Below are positions 1 through 11,421 of a DNA stretch of 64,000 bases, piece by piece. The notes below the pieces were generated by a model. It ran no database searches and was not told the DNA's origin. It saw only the letters and a program-made list of their open reading frames with translations. Made by a program: the position numbers and the translations under genes. The stretch covers positions 12,321,938 to 12,385,937 of the forward strand of contig CM052358.1 in NCBI GenBank assembly GCA_028551475.1. Direction: 5' to 3'. The DNA comes from Casuarina equisetifolia (Eukaryota; Streptophyta; Magnoliopsida; Fagales; Casuarinaceae). The stretch's first letter is position 1. Each line of letters begins with the position of its first letter.

Positions 1-68
1 AGCTTGAACCAGCTCCATGCTTCGTGGCAGATCCCATGAACAACAACAAAATGTTTCGAATCCATCAT
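1..68 (-). CDS. Methylesterase (MES/SABP2-like), 5' end only, runs off the left edge
   Basis: Read on the minus strand from the ATG at 68, the frame begins MMDSKHFVVVHGICHEAWSW and stays open to the window edge (22 codons plus 2 nt). This is the N-terminal beta strand and oxyanion-loop region of plant methylesterases of the alpha/beta-hydrolase fold, where the family usually reads HGACHGAW. A second ATG directly follows the first, so either could start translation. The catalytic Ser, Asp and His lie outside the window, so whether the gene is functional cannot be judged. It has the same strand as all other MES copies here and is probably the next member of the cluster. The Glu replacing the usual Gly in CHGAW is unusual. 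Family assignment is fairly secure; substrate is unknown. Confidence 0.75.
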   Translation of the reverse strand, partial: MMDSKHFVVVHGICHEAWSWFK

Positions 69-1213
69 TTTTCCGTGCAGTTCGCTAATCTGCTATCCGG
101 CACAAGGAAAAAAAAAAAAAAAATCCTTTTTAAGCAGTCTCGACATGGATCTAGATTAGAAATATCCTCCAAAAACAGCTTATAGTTTTGATTAATCATG
201 CATAAAATTTATCTGATGAAGTTAGTTATACACATTAAACTGCTAAGATAAGATAAACATAGACGAGATTGAAAGCGCTAATTCATACCTTCTGGTGCTG
301 TTTACTTGTTCTTGCTACTACAATTCTGTTGCTGTTTATCTCAGCGGCTACTGGGAGGAATATATAGACTCTACGCAGAAATCAAGCTTTCTTCAAATCT
401 ATCCAACTACCTTTAAACCAGCGATGTGGCTCTTGCAATTTCCTTTTTCTCTAATTCAACTTTTTTGATGTACAGCGACCCCAAACTCTTATCTATTCCA
501 CGTTTTTTTGTGTGGAAGATAAGAATTTCACATTAGAAATTAAAATCTTTGTAATTAAGTATAAATTAAAAAGACCATTTAACCCTTGAATTATCTTTTA
601 AATTAAACCTTTGAGGTTCTTAACTGTTTTAATTCATACCATCCTATTTTCCACGAAGTGACAAAGCCGCGGGATGGCAGCCAACACTGCCGCAAGTTAT
701 CAAAGCCAGTTCGATTAATAAAACAATCAGCACAATATTTTAACTTATAAAGCTAATATGATTATTCCTAGATAGGTTGACAGAAATTATTTTACTTTAT
801 GTGTCTAATATACTTTGTTCTTCCTGGAACTTGGCAACATTCGACACATAAATTAAACAAAAATATATTATCTTATTTAGATGCATTTTTTCTTCTTTAA
901 CAAGGAGCTGAAATAGTAAGAAGAATAAAAAAAGAAAAAAGAAAAAGGCAACCATAAGATCAATAATTGCCCCATTAGGTTTCATGAGTATTAATATAAT
1001 TTTGTCTACTAAAAAAAAGAAATAGGACACCAGGATAGTTTGAGAATTCCGCAAGTTTTAAGGTTGGAATAGCAACCTTATTTCTCATAGTCAAAGGAGC
1101 TAACTTTGTCGTATAATTCTGATAAAACAGGATAATATAATGAGATTAGCTACAAAGAAGAATAAGGCCACTAAAACTAGGAGAGGCAAAAAGATTAATT
1201 AAATATCTAATTC
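69..1213. other. Upstream region of the edge MES gene, no gene seen
   Basis: AT-rich sequence that should contain the promoter and leader of the edge methylesterase. The short frames in it (for example 797-1054) are low-complexity and resemble no protein I know. A TATA-like octamer at 361-368 is noted separately. Nothing else is supported. Confidence 0.5.
361..368 (-). promoter_or_regulatory. TATA-like box upstream of the edge MES gene
   Basis: On the minus strand this reads TCTATATA, about 290 nt upstream of the ATG at 68. If used, the leader would be about 260 nt or contain an intron. The motif is weak evidence in AT-rich DNA. Confidence 0.25.
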
Positions 1214-1835
1214 TTCTAGGTTTTAATTGTTCGTGATCCATGAAGTTTGCATTGTATTGACCAAGTGTACCCTTGCTAAAAAGACAAGCCACAAATCGAC
1301 TAGTTTACTAAGACCACAGCCCTTTCAGAGAAAACGTGAAAACTGATTACAAGAAAAAACTGCAGGATTGCAGCTGCAGCTAATACTCAACAAAATACAA
1401 TACAAAAGAATGAAAACAATAGGGCTCTTATACAAATTCAAAAGGTCGACAGTCTGTCCATCGTGGCATGGAAAGCCACGTCAAGTCACCCCTTCCCACA
1501 AAGACAGTGATGCAAATTTGAAAACCAAAAAATAAAAAATAAAAAAGAATAGAGTTTATCGAATATTAATTCTGTTTCAAGCTTTAATATTTTCTAATTT
1601 GTTTCTTTTCGACTTTCACTTTCCTTTTTATGCAATGTTTTTGGTTGGAAATTTTTTGTTAGCCCATGAACTTTTGCTTGTGGACTAAAAACCCGTAAGC
1701 GTTTTGCTTTAGAGATCTATCTTGCAACCCAACTTGGGCACATATACTATGAATATGTTGTAAAACAAAATTATTTGAGGAGGCAACACACCATCTACAT
1801 GTAAAATTTCTAATTATTAGTATACAATGAATTTA

Positions 1836-2039
1836 TCAGTAAACGGAAACATTTGTTAGCTTCTCACTATAAGTGACTTCATTGACTCTTTGACATTTTG
1901 AGAAACCAGTATGGTGGTACTTGGGGAAGCAAAGCAAGCCACCACCCGTGACTTTTTCTTGAGTTGCCTTGAGCAGCCTGCAGAAGGCATCTCTGGGCAC
2001 GAAGCAACCACAACAATTTTTTCTCTCATCGTACTCATC
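1836..2039 (-). pseudogene. Unrecognised exon-like frame, probably a C-terminal exon fragment
   Basis: On the minus strand an acceptor-like GCGTAG precedes an open frame of 67 codons beginning DEYDERKNCCGCFVPRDAF and ending YSEKLTNVSVY before a TGA. It has no start codon and is more cysteine-rich and less AT-driven than the surroundings, so it looks like a terminal exon rather than a chance frame. The partner copy (about 52217-52422) has a 1-nt insertion after the DEYDE codons, a 1-nt loss and a loss of about 15 nt, so it is broken. I do not recognise the family. No complete gene is visible around it, so I treat it as a duplicated relic. Confidence 0.35.
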
Positions 2040-3020
2040 CTACGCGAAACAATAAGCTTGTTACCTTGGGCACATGTATGAGAGACATGTAGCATAAATT
2101 TTAGAGAATCAAAATACCGTGTTAGGACAAACAATTACATGCAAAGTAATGATTCTTTGGATTCTTGTATGATTACAACTAACAATATTAATACTTATTT
2201 TTCTTTCTTGTGATAATAGTTCCATTTTACAGTTAGTTGCCAACTTTAATTTTTATGAGAAGACCAAATTTATTAAAATAGATTATCATTACACATCAGA
2301 GAAGATAAATGTATATGTATTGCACATGTATTCGTGCGAAGATATCACAAATATATTGGAAAAATTTTTGAATGTTCTATGACATCATTTTTTTCATTGA
2401 ATAAGCTAGCATGTATGACTTATACAAACCACCATATTCTATGTAAACATATTTTGAGAAAAATACGTTGTTTAGTTTGTTTTGCAGTGGATAACCCCTT
2501 GGACCTACGGTTAGTACCTTTCTCCATGACGTCCTTTTACACGTTCGATATCAGGCTTGTGAATGTTGAATATGTAAACATTTGGTTCATTTGTTCTTCT
2601 TTTGGAGCGGTGTAATTAATCTTCACAGGTTTAATAGAAATTGCGTTATTCTGTTTTGCAATCACTTTTATTTGTACAAAGATATAAGTACTTGTAATCA
2701 TTTCATATTCCAAGACTATAGTAATTAGAGATAACGAGGCACGCGGCATATTATTTGGAATTTTAAAAGAATTGTCGAAAACATCATCATATATTTTTAT
2801 ATTGTTACTTTTTAATAGTTTTTCCATTACGTGTGCATGACTAAGGTCTTGAGTGGGGAATGACACCGCGAGCGATTTTCAAAAACCAGAATCTTGTGTC
2901 ATCTTGATAATGCAAAATTTTCTTATTATCTAAAACACTCGAAATCTTCCCAAATCAGCATTAACCAATATTTTCAAGACTGAGGAGCAAAGGCTTCCTC
3001 CAATAACTCACTCAATTAAT

Positions 3021-3155
3021 TCAACAGTATTTCTCCGTAATTTCTTAGAGAGAATTGCAAAGCTCACTGGGTTTTGAAATTATGGACATGGGTTAAGGTC
3101 GGCACAGCGATTTAGGTTTTATTGTTCGGCTGCTCTCAATTATCCATCCTTAAAA
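3021..3155 (-). pseudogene. MES pseudogene remnant (end of exon 3)
   Basis: The sequence matches the 3' end of MES exon 3 as seen at 50858 and 53684: stop codon at 3021-3023, then the reverse complement of the last 40 or so codons with frame breaks. The region that should read GADHM with the catalytic His is degraded. The remnant ends at the right breakpoint of the segmental duplication, and a short repeat of GTCGGCACAGCGATT follows at 3156. It is a non-functional fragment. Confidence 0.6.
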
Positions 3156-3203
3156 TGTCGGCACAGCGATTCAGTGCAACGGTTTTTCCCCTGTTGAGAG
3201 TAG

Positions 3204-4769
3204 GTTACAAACCATGGACTTAGTACTTCTTTGCTGGAAGAATTCAGGACAGAAATTGAGAACTTTTTCAAACTTACCTATGAAGAAAAGAAGAAGCTTT
3301 GGCAACAACCAGGCAATCAGGAGGGATTTGGACAGCTCTTTGTGGGTTCCGAGGACCAAAAGCTAGACTGGTCGGACATGTTATATGTGACTACTCTTCC
3401 ACTCAATCTAAGGAAGGTTGAACTACTTAATAAGCTTCCTCCAAAGCTCAGGTTTCTCTCTCTCCCCACAGTTTGGTTCTGTAGGCCCTAGTTTGAGCTT
3501 TAACGCAGTGACTCGATTTCAACCTCATGCTCATATTTGTGCTGCAGAAATACTCTGGAAGCTTACTCTACTGAAGAGAAAAAGCTGGCCTCGGAAATCT
3601 TAGGTCACATGGCTAAAGCTTTGGAGACGGATGTTGAGGAAATGAAAGAGCTGTTTAGTGATGGAGTTCAGTCAATAAGAATGAATTACTACCCTCCATG
3701 CCCTAAGGCCAAGAAGACCATTGGGTTCACCCCTCATTCTGATGCTGATGCCCTGACAATTCTATATCAGCTCAATAAAACAGCAGGCCTGCAAAACAGA
3801 AAGGATGGGAGATGGGTTCCCGTTAAACCTCTTACAAATGCTTTTGTAGTCAATATTGGAGATATCATGGAGGTGCTTGTTCACTTTGACCCAAACACAG
3901 AGTAGCTTAAGCTCAATTTCAGTTGCTAAAGAGAAGACTAACCCATGAAACGGCTGAGATTTGGCTGTAAATAAATAAGTTACTAGAATAGCAGAGTAGA
4001 ATCTAACAATGTGATCCAGTGCTATATTTCTGCTCTTCTCCAACAGTAGAAACAAAAGATTGTCTCCTGCGACATAATGTTTATCTGAACCTAGATATCA
4101 AGAAAACTGATCTTTTCCAGATTATAACACATTTTTTCTTGCATTTTCCCCCAATCAGGAAAGAATAACTTCCCCTTGTAATTTTTAGCTGAACTGCCGA
4201 AGCCTCTGTGAAGATAGTAAACGTGTAAGCAAACAAAATCCCTTATGCCAAACTACAAGAGCTAGATAATGTCTATATCAATGAGACGCATAGCTTGGAA
4301 TATTTCGTTCTGGCATATTTTGTTCTGCAAGGGCCTGGAATCTGTTAAATCCAGCAATAGGCACCAGACTCTTGTTTTGGAAGATCTAAGTTTTAACTCA
4401 AGAAACTTTTATTTTTGACTTTACCAGTAACCTGAAATATTCCCAGAAACTGAGTCAAGTTGTTAAGTTATTTCTCAGTTTATTTGAAGAGGTGAGTGCT
4501 TCTAAGTTTCTCGTTTCCTTGCAGATTGTAAGCAATGACATTTAGCGGTAAACCCATTAAAAGAGAGGCTTTCGGTTGATACATTTTATAGTTCCAAGCT
4601 AGACTAAATATTGTGGCCTGCGGGTAGCCTTCTTGGCCCTCATAACCCAGCAATTTTTCGAGAAGTTCCTGGGGAGTAGCACTTTAACGGCTTTTTCGAT
4701 CAAAAACTAAACGGTAAGTCATACCTTGATTTCTTGAGAATAGAAAGTGGTCAAGGCAATACATGCTGA
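3204..4769 (+). pseudogene. 2-oxoglutarate/Fe(II)-dependent dioxygenase pseudogene (SRG1-like)
   Basis: Three exons can be followed. Exon 2 (3204-3451) starts after an acceptor with VTNHGLSTSLLEE and ends KLPPKLR. Exon 3 (3548-3872) continues in phase with NTLEAYS, then RMNYYPPCP and PHSDADALTILYQ, which carries the first His and the Asp of the HxD...H iron site, and ends VNIGDIME. Exon 4 (4525-4769) starts IVSND after a CTTGCAG acceptor, keeps KERLSV with the R-x-S oxoglutarate motif, and ends GKSYLDFLRIES. Exon 1 is absent; minus-strand MES remnant lies there instead. Exon 4 has at least four in-frame stops and a deletion removing the YRSIEHR segment with the second iron His. Intact family members oxidise small specialised metabolites or hormones; this copy cannot. 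Confidence 0.8.
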
Positions 4770-5212
4770 TTTAGCAGATAAAGAAATTAAGCCGAGTTGG
4801 ATAGCCTCAGAGCTGAAAGTGCAAGAATTTAGTTCTCAGCGCGGTTTGTTCTATCATGGAGAGTGAATTTCGGTAAACTTTATTGATAGGAAAAATAATA
4901 GAGCAACTTGTTTGATAATTGTATGCTTTATGATCCTGTTTCTTGCACCACCAAAGAAGGCACATATATTAAGTTGAATGGACTTGCCTCTTCCAAAGCT
5001 TTTTTTTTTACCATCAACGGATTGAACAATACGAAACACCACATGACAATGGCAAATGGCGAGTTGGGGTTGGCCTATCGTGTTAAGTAGTCTATGTTTG
5101 AACAATTTTCCACATGATTCAATGCTTAGCAAACTCCAAAATTAGGCGACGCTAGGGTGAATTTATAAGATATTATCCTCATCACAATTTTTTATGCTTT
5201 AAGATTCTGCTT
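4770..5212. other. Spacer between dioxygenase pseudogene and tandem duplication
   Basis: Overlapping short frames on both strands (4854-5132 minus, 4908-5090 plus) show no recognisable motif or intron structure. I see no gene or repeat here. Confidence 0.5.
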
Positions 5213-5896
5213 GAATTTAAGTATTAGTTTCTCTACTGACCTTGTAGATAATTGTAATTATGGGATATTGTAGGAAAATAAAATACTTAAATGACATGCA
5301 ATGGATTTTTGGTTACAAGTTAAGTTTTCAGGTATAAATAGTTCTTGCTCCACATGCACGAAACAACTTAATTTTGAATGTGCTTATCTCTAGTTAACTG
5401 CTTCATGTTTCTCATAAACCAAACTTGTAGTTGTTGGTGGTAAATTGATCTAGTACTTGGTAAGTCGCGGTAAATGTTTTGACGCACGATGAGCATAAAG
5501 TGGTTCTTCGCCATTTGTTGCTTTAGTTAATCTCTTCTCAGGAAATTTTGTTTCTACAATTAAGGTTGAGGGAAGATATTTGTCCAATGTTACGGTTAGT
5601 TGTCTACCCAAGCAAAGCATTCATTTTGATATCAATTGATGCAATGAAAAATAGAGATAAATAAAGATATGTAAGATAGCTTCGCAAGATCTTAAAAACT
5701 ATATATGAAATAGATCATAAAAATAAAATAATAGTTAGATAAAATAGAGTATTGTTCTTGAAAATATGGACTTTAGATCTATAAGGAACCGAATATTTCC
5801 AGTATTAGATCTATATCTATTTAAACAAAATGAAAATTTATTCCTATTAGATAAAAATAATTATACAAAATGATTGGAAAAATCAAAAGATGCAAC

Positions 5897-6113
5897 TATT
5901 AACGTGCCAAAGATTCACCAACTTTTTTACTCTATTAAGTTTGACAATTAGGATAAAATTATTGTAATTATTGTATATATTTTTTTCTTACATAATTAGA
6001 CCAATTGTGTAGTCTATAAAAATAAACCAAATATTGTACAAAATAATTATAGCAATATAGAATTATTATGCTCACTTGAAGGCTTTCTCCCTCCACATTC
6101 ATCTTTTCTTACA
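5897..6113 (+). repeat. 5' LTR of Copia A copy 1
   Basis: 217 bp from TATTAACGTGCC (ancestral TG mutated to TA) to TTTTCTTACA. It matches 20203-20418 with about 3 percent difference by eye and the 3' LTR at 11217 much less well. Confidence 0.8.
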
Positions 6114-6126
6114 TGGTACCTAAGCC
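6114..6126 (+). other. Primer-binding site of Copia A copy 1
   Basis: TGGTACCTAAGCC directly abuts the LTR and resembles the TGGTATCAGAGCC site complementary to initiator tRNA-Met that is common in plant Copia elements. Confidence 0.65.
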
Positions 6127-7913
6127 ATTCCTTCTTGTGACCTCAATTTCGCTTCTAGACCTTTGTTCCAAAGTCATCCCTTCAAGTTTTGACAAGTGTT
6201 TCCAGCTCTCTTGTTTTTTCTCCTAGCCATCACATATTTCTCATGTACCTTGCTTGTTATTTTGTCTTGTCTTGTCCTTTTCCCCCTCTCTTTTGTCATT
6301 TCCCTCCTTTCTATTACAATTATCTTTTTTTCCTTTCTCCAATTCCTTTTCCCAATTCACGCCAATCTAGCCACCTTCTCTCTTCCATTCAAAAAATTAT
6401 CCTTTTTCTTATTTCCTATTCACACAAACCTAGTCGCTTTCTCTCCTTCATTCCACAATTGTTTTTTTTTTTTCCTTTTTCTTTTAAGCCGCCTTCTTTT
6501 TTCGTTTCCACAAGTGTCCTTTTTTTATTCACCCAATTATCCTTCCTCCTAATTTCCAATCCCTTCCTTCTCGTAACCCTAATTGTCCCTTTCCTCAATT
6601 ACCTAATTGCCCTTTTCCTATTTGATATGCACCACATTAAGCTTCACTTCTCTAAAACCATAGCCATCGTCGTTCACCTCCATAGTGGCCACTACAAGTA
6701 GCTCCACCGTTTTTTCTCTTTGCAACCCTTATCACCTTATTGCCACCAATCTTTAACTAGCATGCATCATCTCCTAAAAGCTCACTAGCAAGTCAAATTG
6801 GCACATCTAGAGTGTGAGCAATCCACACCGTTTTCCTTGCCTAGAATAAAATGGGCTTTTTGACTAGCAAGTTGCCCCATTGGACTGAAAAGAGTGTGTT
6901 GGGATCAATGTCATACGGTCGTGAAGACATGGCTGAACCATTCCATCCATCCATCATTGGAGAACTTGGTTTCTCAAGCTCCCACCATTGCTGAAATATA
7001 AACACTACTCCATGATAGTTTTGTAAAGGTAAGCAGAACACAAAAGTACTATTTTCTATAATCAATTGAGGATCTTCGTTTGTGCCTTGGGCATCTCCCT
7101 CAATAAACTCACCACTTTCTACCTCCATCTTAAGGAACTATAGGGCTCACTTGCGGCACACCAACCCCCCATTTGCTGCTTATGTGATGGTTGTACTTGA
7201 TGCATCAACTAGGTGCTTCGTGTGAGTGAGGAAAAGGTTTGCAAATTCCTCCTTATGCTGTTAGAGGAGTTTCAAACTTTCTAGTCAGACGTCTTATCTT
7301 GTGACGAGCTTCCCACACTAGAGAAGCTATTCTCTCTTATGTGGCAGGACCATCATCAATGGTCTTTTACCAATGGCTGAACCTCCACCCTTAGCAATTC
7401 TAGTACTTTTTAGGCATATTGCACACTTACATTCCCTTATGCGTCGAGCTAGTAGTAGGATTCAGCCCTTGTGCCGCACCATTCTATTAGGCTAGGTAGG
7501 CCTACCTAGCATAGCCATTCCAACAACAATTGGTCCATATGAAGCCATTGAAAAAGTCTTGCAACCTTTTTGTGGGTTACCCACCTTGTTGAAATCCTAA
7601 GCAACAAGAGGGCTTGTGCAACAAATCTAGTCATCGTGGCAATAGGCCTTTGGCCCATGATGCCACCACTAATGGGTTGTTGCTATGATATAATTTTGTG
7701 TAGCATAACTTAGTTGGCTATAGTCCATAACCTCCCTCCTTGGTGGACTCTCCCACTAGGCCTCTTACTTTTGGAAATCCATCTCACCCTCATTATTCTA
7801 GTGCATGTATCTTTGTCCATCAACCCCTTAGCCTTGGAAATGTCTATGACAGGTCCACTAGCCTCAATCTCATCGTTGAGCAATAGCACTAACTTATGAC
7901 CCTTATTAACTAG

Positions 7914-10900
7914 ATGGGGTATGCTACACCTTTCTTAGGTACGAATTCCATTTTATTGCTCATTTCATCTACATGGACCATTGATTCGGAGGCTAATGAC
8001 CACATAACATGCAATTTAAATATTCTTAATTCATTTCATCTATTTGCTACACCAATCAATATTATATTACTTGATCATTCTCTTAGTCCTATCATCCTTA
8101 TTGGCCATTATACACCATATCCCAAATTATCCCTTACCAATGTTTTATATGCTCCACACTTTCAACATAACTTACTCTCCATTCAAAAACTAAGCCTTGG
8201 AAATAATTGTTTGGTCATTTTCTTTGATAATTTATGTGTCTTTCAAGACTATAGGATAGGGCATTTGATAAGGTTTGGCAAGTATGATCGAGGACTTTAT
8301 TTTCTCTATTATGTTTTTCTTATGAATTTTCATTCTAGCTTTTTAAAGTATTTATCTTCCCTAAAACAAAACCTTTGTACTCTTTAACAATCTAATGGTT
8401 GTAATTATATTTTTAGTAATAATATTAGTTACGATCTTTTGCATTAACACTTTCATTCTTAGTTGAAATCTTTTTCCTTATATGAGCAATCAATTTCTTG
8501 TCCTCTTACTTTTTCATGACTCATTTGCCCTTTAGCAAAACAAACTCCCCAATCTTTTCTAACCAGACAAACTACCACTTTCTCCATCTTTGAGCTCGTT
8601 TACATGGATGTTTGGGGTCTCTATTGAAACCCCATTTATGATGGTGCATGCAATTTTTTAACTATTGAGGATGACTTTTCTCTTGTAATTTAAAAATTAG
8701 TTTTTTTTTCTTTCCAAAATCCAATATTTTCTCTCCATGGTCCACACTCAATTTAGTTTCATTGTCTAGTGTATTTGCTCCGATAATGGTTCCGAATTCT
8801 TTTGCTTGGAATGTTGATCCTTTCTTTTTATGAAAGGTATCCTTTATAAGACATCTTACATATACACTTTTCAGCAAAATAGAGTGGTTGAATGTAAGTA
8901 TCGACACTTACTCGAAGTGGCCCGTGCCTTGATGTTTCAAGCTCACATTCCCTTTCCCTTTTCGGAGAATGCCTTTTCACTACCATTTACATAATTAAGC
9001 ATCTCCCTTCTCCTTCCTTTAATGGCATTAGTCCTTTTGAAAAACTTTTTGGTAAACCTTTTATCCTTAATCATCTTAGCATTTTTTGATGTCATTACTA
9101 CACCACCATCTTGGCTACTTAGGACAAGTTCAATCCTTAAGCACTTCATTGAATTTTTATAGGGTACCCTCATTCTTAGAAGGGTTACAGCTTGTATGAC
9201 CCTCAATCTCACAAATTCTTTGTTAGTTGTGATGTCACTTTTCAAAAGTCTATCTTTCCTTTTTGTCCTCTGTCTCTATTCTCCTCTGATAGCTAGGTGC
9301 CCCCATCATCTCCAATAGTATCGAATCCTAATTCATACACTTCATTATCCTTACTAGTTAATCTTCTAAATCTTCTAGCACTAGACTCCACCCCTTACTC
9401 ATGTTCCTATTTCCCTTAACTTGAACTCCTTTCCCTCTTTCTTGGCTCCCTCTTCCATACCTTCCCCTTCTGATATCTCCCCTAGCTCCACCTTTGTTGC
9501 TCCTATGGACCTCTCTCTACATCGTTCCACTCACACTACCCGACCTTTAATTTGGATTTTTGATTATCTATGCTTGACCCTCCCTAACTCATCTTGCATT
9601 TCACTTTATCCCGTATCCAACTACTTTTTTCTCCACCTTTGCTATCCTTTTTACTAACACTTCATCACTTTCATCTATGCCATTCTCAAACCTTCCACTT
9701 ACCAAGAAGCCATTCATGACCCTAATTGGATTATTTCCATGGATGTTGAACTTACTGCCCTTAAGATGAATCATACTTGGGATGTAGTCCTTTTGCCCCT
9801 CAATTGTCGTTCTATCAAATGCAAGTGGGTATATAACGTGAAGCATTGTGCTGATGGTTTTGCGAAATGGTATAAGGCCCTACTAGTGGTGAAAGGCTTC
9901 AATAAGTGTAAGGGAATTAGTTATTAGGATACTTTCTCTCTTACTAGCAAGCATGTCACTGTTCATCTCATCATTACTATTGTTGCAATCCATCATTGGC
10001 CTCTTTATTAGATGGACGTTTGGAATGCCTTCCTTTGTGGCGATCTTTTTGATAAGGTATATATGGAGCTTTTCCCCGAATTTTACAATCATAGGAAGCC
10101 TCTAGTTTGTCAATTGTATAAATCCTTTTATGGGTTGAAGCAAACATCCCATATATGGAATGAGAAATTTACTAGAGCACTATTTACACATGGATTCAAT
10201 CAATCTTATCATGATTATTCTTTGTTCACCAAAAAGAAAGGTAATTCTTTTATGGCTTCACTTATTGACATTGATGACATCTTTATTACAAGAAATAGTA
10301 ACGATGTCATCTCAAACCTCAAGCAACATGCCACTTTCTTCACGAAGGATCTTGGTTGGTCCAAATTTTTTTAGGCCTTGAGATTGCTTACTCTTTAAAA
10401 GGAATTTCCTTGAGTTAACAAAAGTATAACTTGGAGCTAATTTCTAAAGTGGGTTTAGATGGTTCTAAGCCATCATTGATCCCAATGGAGCATAATAACA
10501 AGTTTACGAGCAGGTCCATTAGCCTATCAAAGATTAGCTAGATGATTGATTTACTTGACCTTTACAAGGCCTAACATCACTTTTTCAGTTCAGCTCCTTA
10601 GTTAGTTCATGCATGAGTCGAAACAATCTCACATGGATGCAACATTAGAGGTTATTAAATATTTCAAAAGTTGTCTAGGACTTGGTCTTATATTTCTATC
10701 CTCAACACATTTTGAACTACAAGTATATTGCGATTATAATTATAGCACATGTTTTATGACAAGAAGATCCACCATAAGATTTTGTATTATGCTTGGTAAT
10801 TCCTTGATATCATGGTGATAAAAAAAAAGAAGAAAAAAAAACCAATTGTCTTGCTTTCATCAACAGAAGTACAATACCAAGCTATACATGTCACCACTTG

Positions 10901-11057
10901 TGAGATGATTTGGATAATCAGGCTACTTAAGGATTTTGGTTTTCACATAAAACACCCAACATTACTATACTGTGATAATGAAGTTACAGAGAAGATTGCT
11001 ACCAATCCCATATTTCATAAGCACATGAAATACATTAAAGTGAATGTTACTATGTAA
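7914..11057 (+). pseudogene. Copia A copy 1 gag-pol remnant
   Basis: Broken polyprotein. 7914-8387 covers the aspartic protease site, degraded to TIDSEANDH where the family reads IDSGATDH, followed by the gag-pre-integrase region (LSIQKL, RGLYFL). The stretch 8450-9300 still shows integrase words such as MDVWG but is full of stops. 9739-9927 and 10012-10374 are reverse transcriptase (CKWVYNVK, MDVWNAFLCGD, YGLKQT, with IDIDD at the active site). 10609-11057 is RNase H (LYCDNE, HKHMKYI). Several stops and frameshifts separate these pieces. In intact elements this is one polyprotein that makes and integrates the DNA copy; this one is dead. Confidence 0.8.
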
Positions 11058-11207
11058 GGGAAAAACTTTAACAAAGAGTCATCATAACACGACATGTTTC
11101 CACCAAGGAACAACCTACCAATGTGTTCACAAAAGCATTATGCAACAAGCAACATTGACACCTTCTTTCCAAGCTCAGAATGTTTGACTTACTCAAATCC
11201 CCGACTT

Positions 11208-11216
11208 GAGGGGGAG
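11208..11216 (+). other. Polypurine tract of Copia A copy 1
   Basis: GAGGGGGAG immediately before the 3' LTR start TGTTAACATGCC at 11217, the expected plus-strand primer. Confidence 0.7.
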
Positions 11217-11421
11217 TGTTAACATGCCAAAGATTCGCTAACTTTCTTACTTTATTAAATTTGACAATTAGGAGAAAACATTATTGTAATTATTATGCAT
11301 ATTTTTCCCTTCCATCATTAAAATAATTATATAGTCCATAAATATAGACCAAATATTGTACAGAATGATTAAAACAATATAGAATAATTTTGCTCACTTG
11401 AAGGCTTTCTTCCTTTACATT
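11217..11421 (+). repeat. 3' LTR of Copia A copy 1 (end truncated)
   Basis: Starts TGTTAACATGCC after the polypurine tract and aligns with the 5' LTR until CTTTACATT. The terminal bases (CTTTTCTTACA in the 5' LTR) are missing where the TRIM-like array begins. Confidence 0.75.

Larger units (their letters stand above)
1214..3155. repeat. Dispersed segmental duplication, copy 1 (partner 51606-53819)
   Basis: From TTCTAGGTTTTAATTGTTCG onward this segment runs colinear and in the same orientation with 51606-53819, with high identity by eye. It carries two unrecognised exon-like minus-strand frames and, at its right end, the 3' end of a MES exon 3. Compared with the partner it lacks the block around 53410-53650 and the 118-bp LTR insertion at 52899-53016. 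It has a block of about 53 bp (around 2516-2570) that is missing from the partner. The right breakpoint follows a TTAAAA stretch in both copies. Confidence 0.85.
5897..11421 (+). mobile_element. Copia A, copy 1: old, degenerate Ty1/Copia LTR retrotransposon
   Basis: A plus-strand Copia element of about 5.5 kb. The 5' LTR (5897-6113) is followed by a tRNA-Met-type primer site, then a pyrimidine-rich leader (about 6190-6720), decayed gag, a protease/pre-integrase frame (7914-8387), decayed integrase, reverse transcriptase (9739-10374) and RNase H (10609-11057). A purine tract precedes the 3' LTR (11217-11421), whose last bases are lost where the TRIM-like array abuts. The LTRs differ strongly by eye, so the insertion is old. 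The copy at 20203-36907 lies at the same place in the duplicated unit, so insertion came before duplication. Coding capacity is lost through many stops and frameshifts. Confidence 0.85.

Noticed and set aside
6189..6701. Long hydrophobic frames suggesting membrane proteins
   Set aside because: They are translations of the pyrimidine-rich Copia A leader (TTTCC/CTTTT runs); two overlapping frames are equally hydrophobic and the duplicate at 20340-20946 behaves the same.
9739..10374. A functional plus-strand reverse transcriptase gene
   Set aside because: Stops and an altered active site (DIDD for YVDD) show it is a remnant of Copia A.
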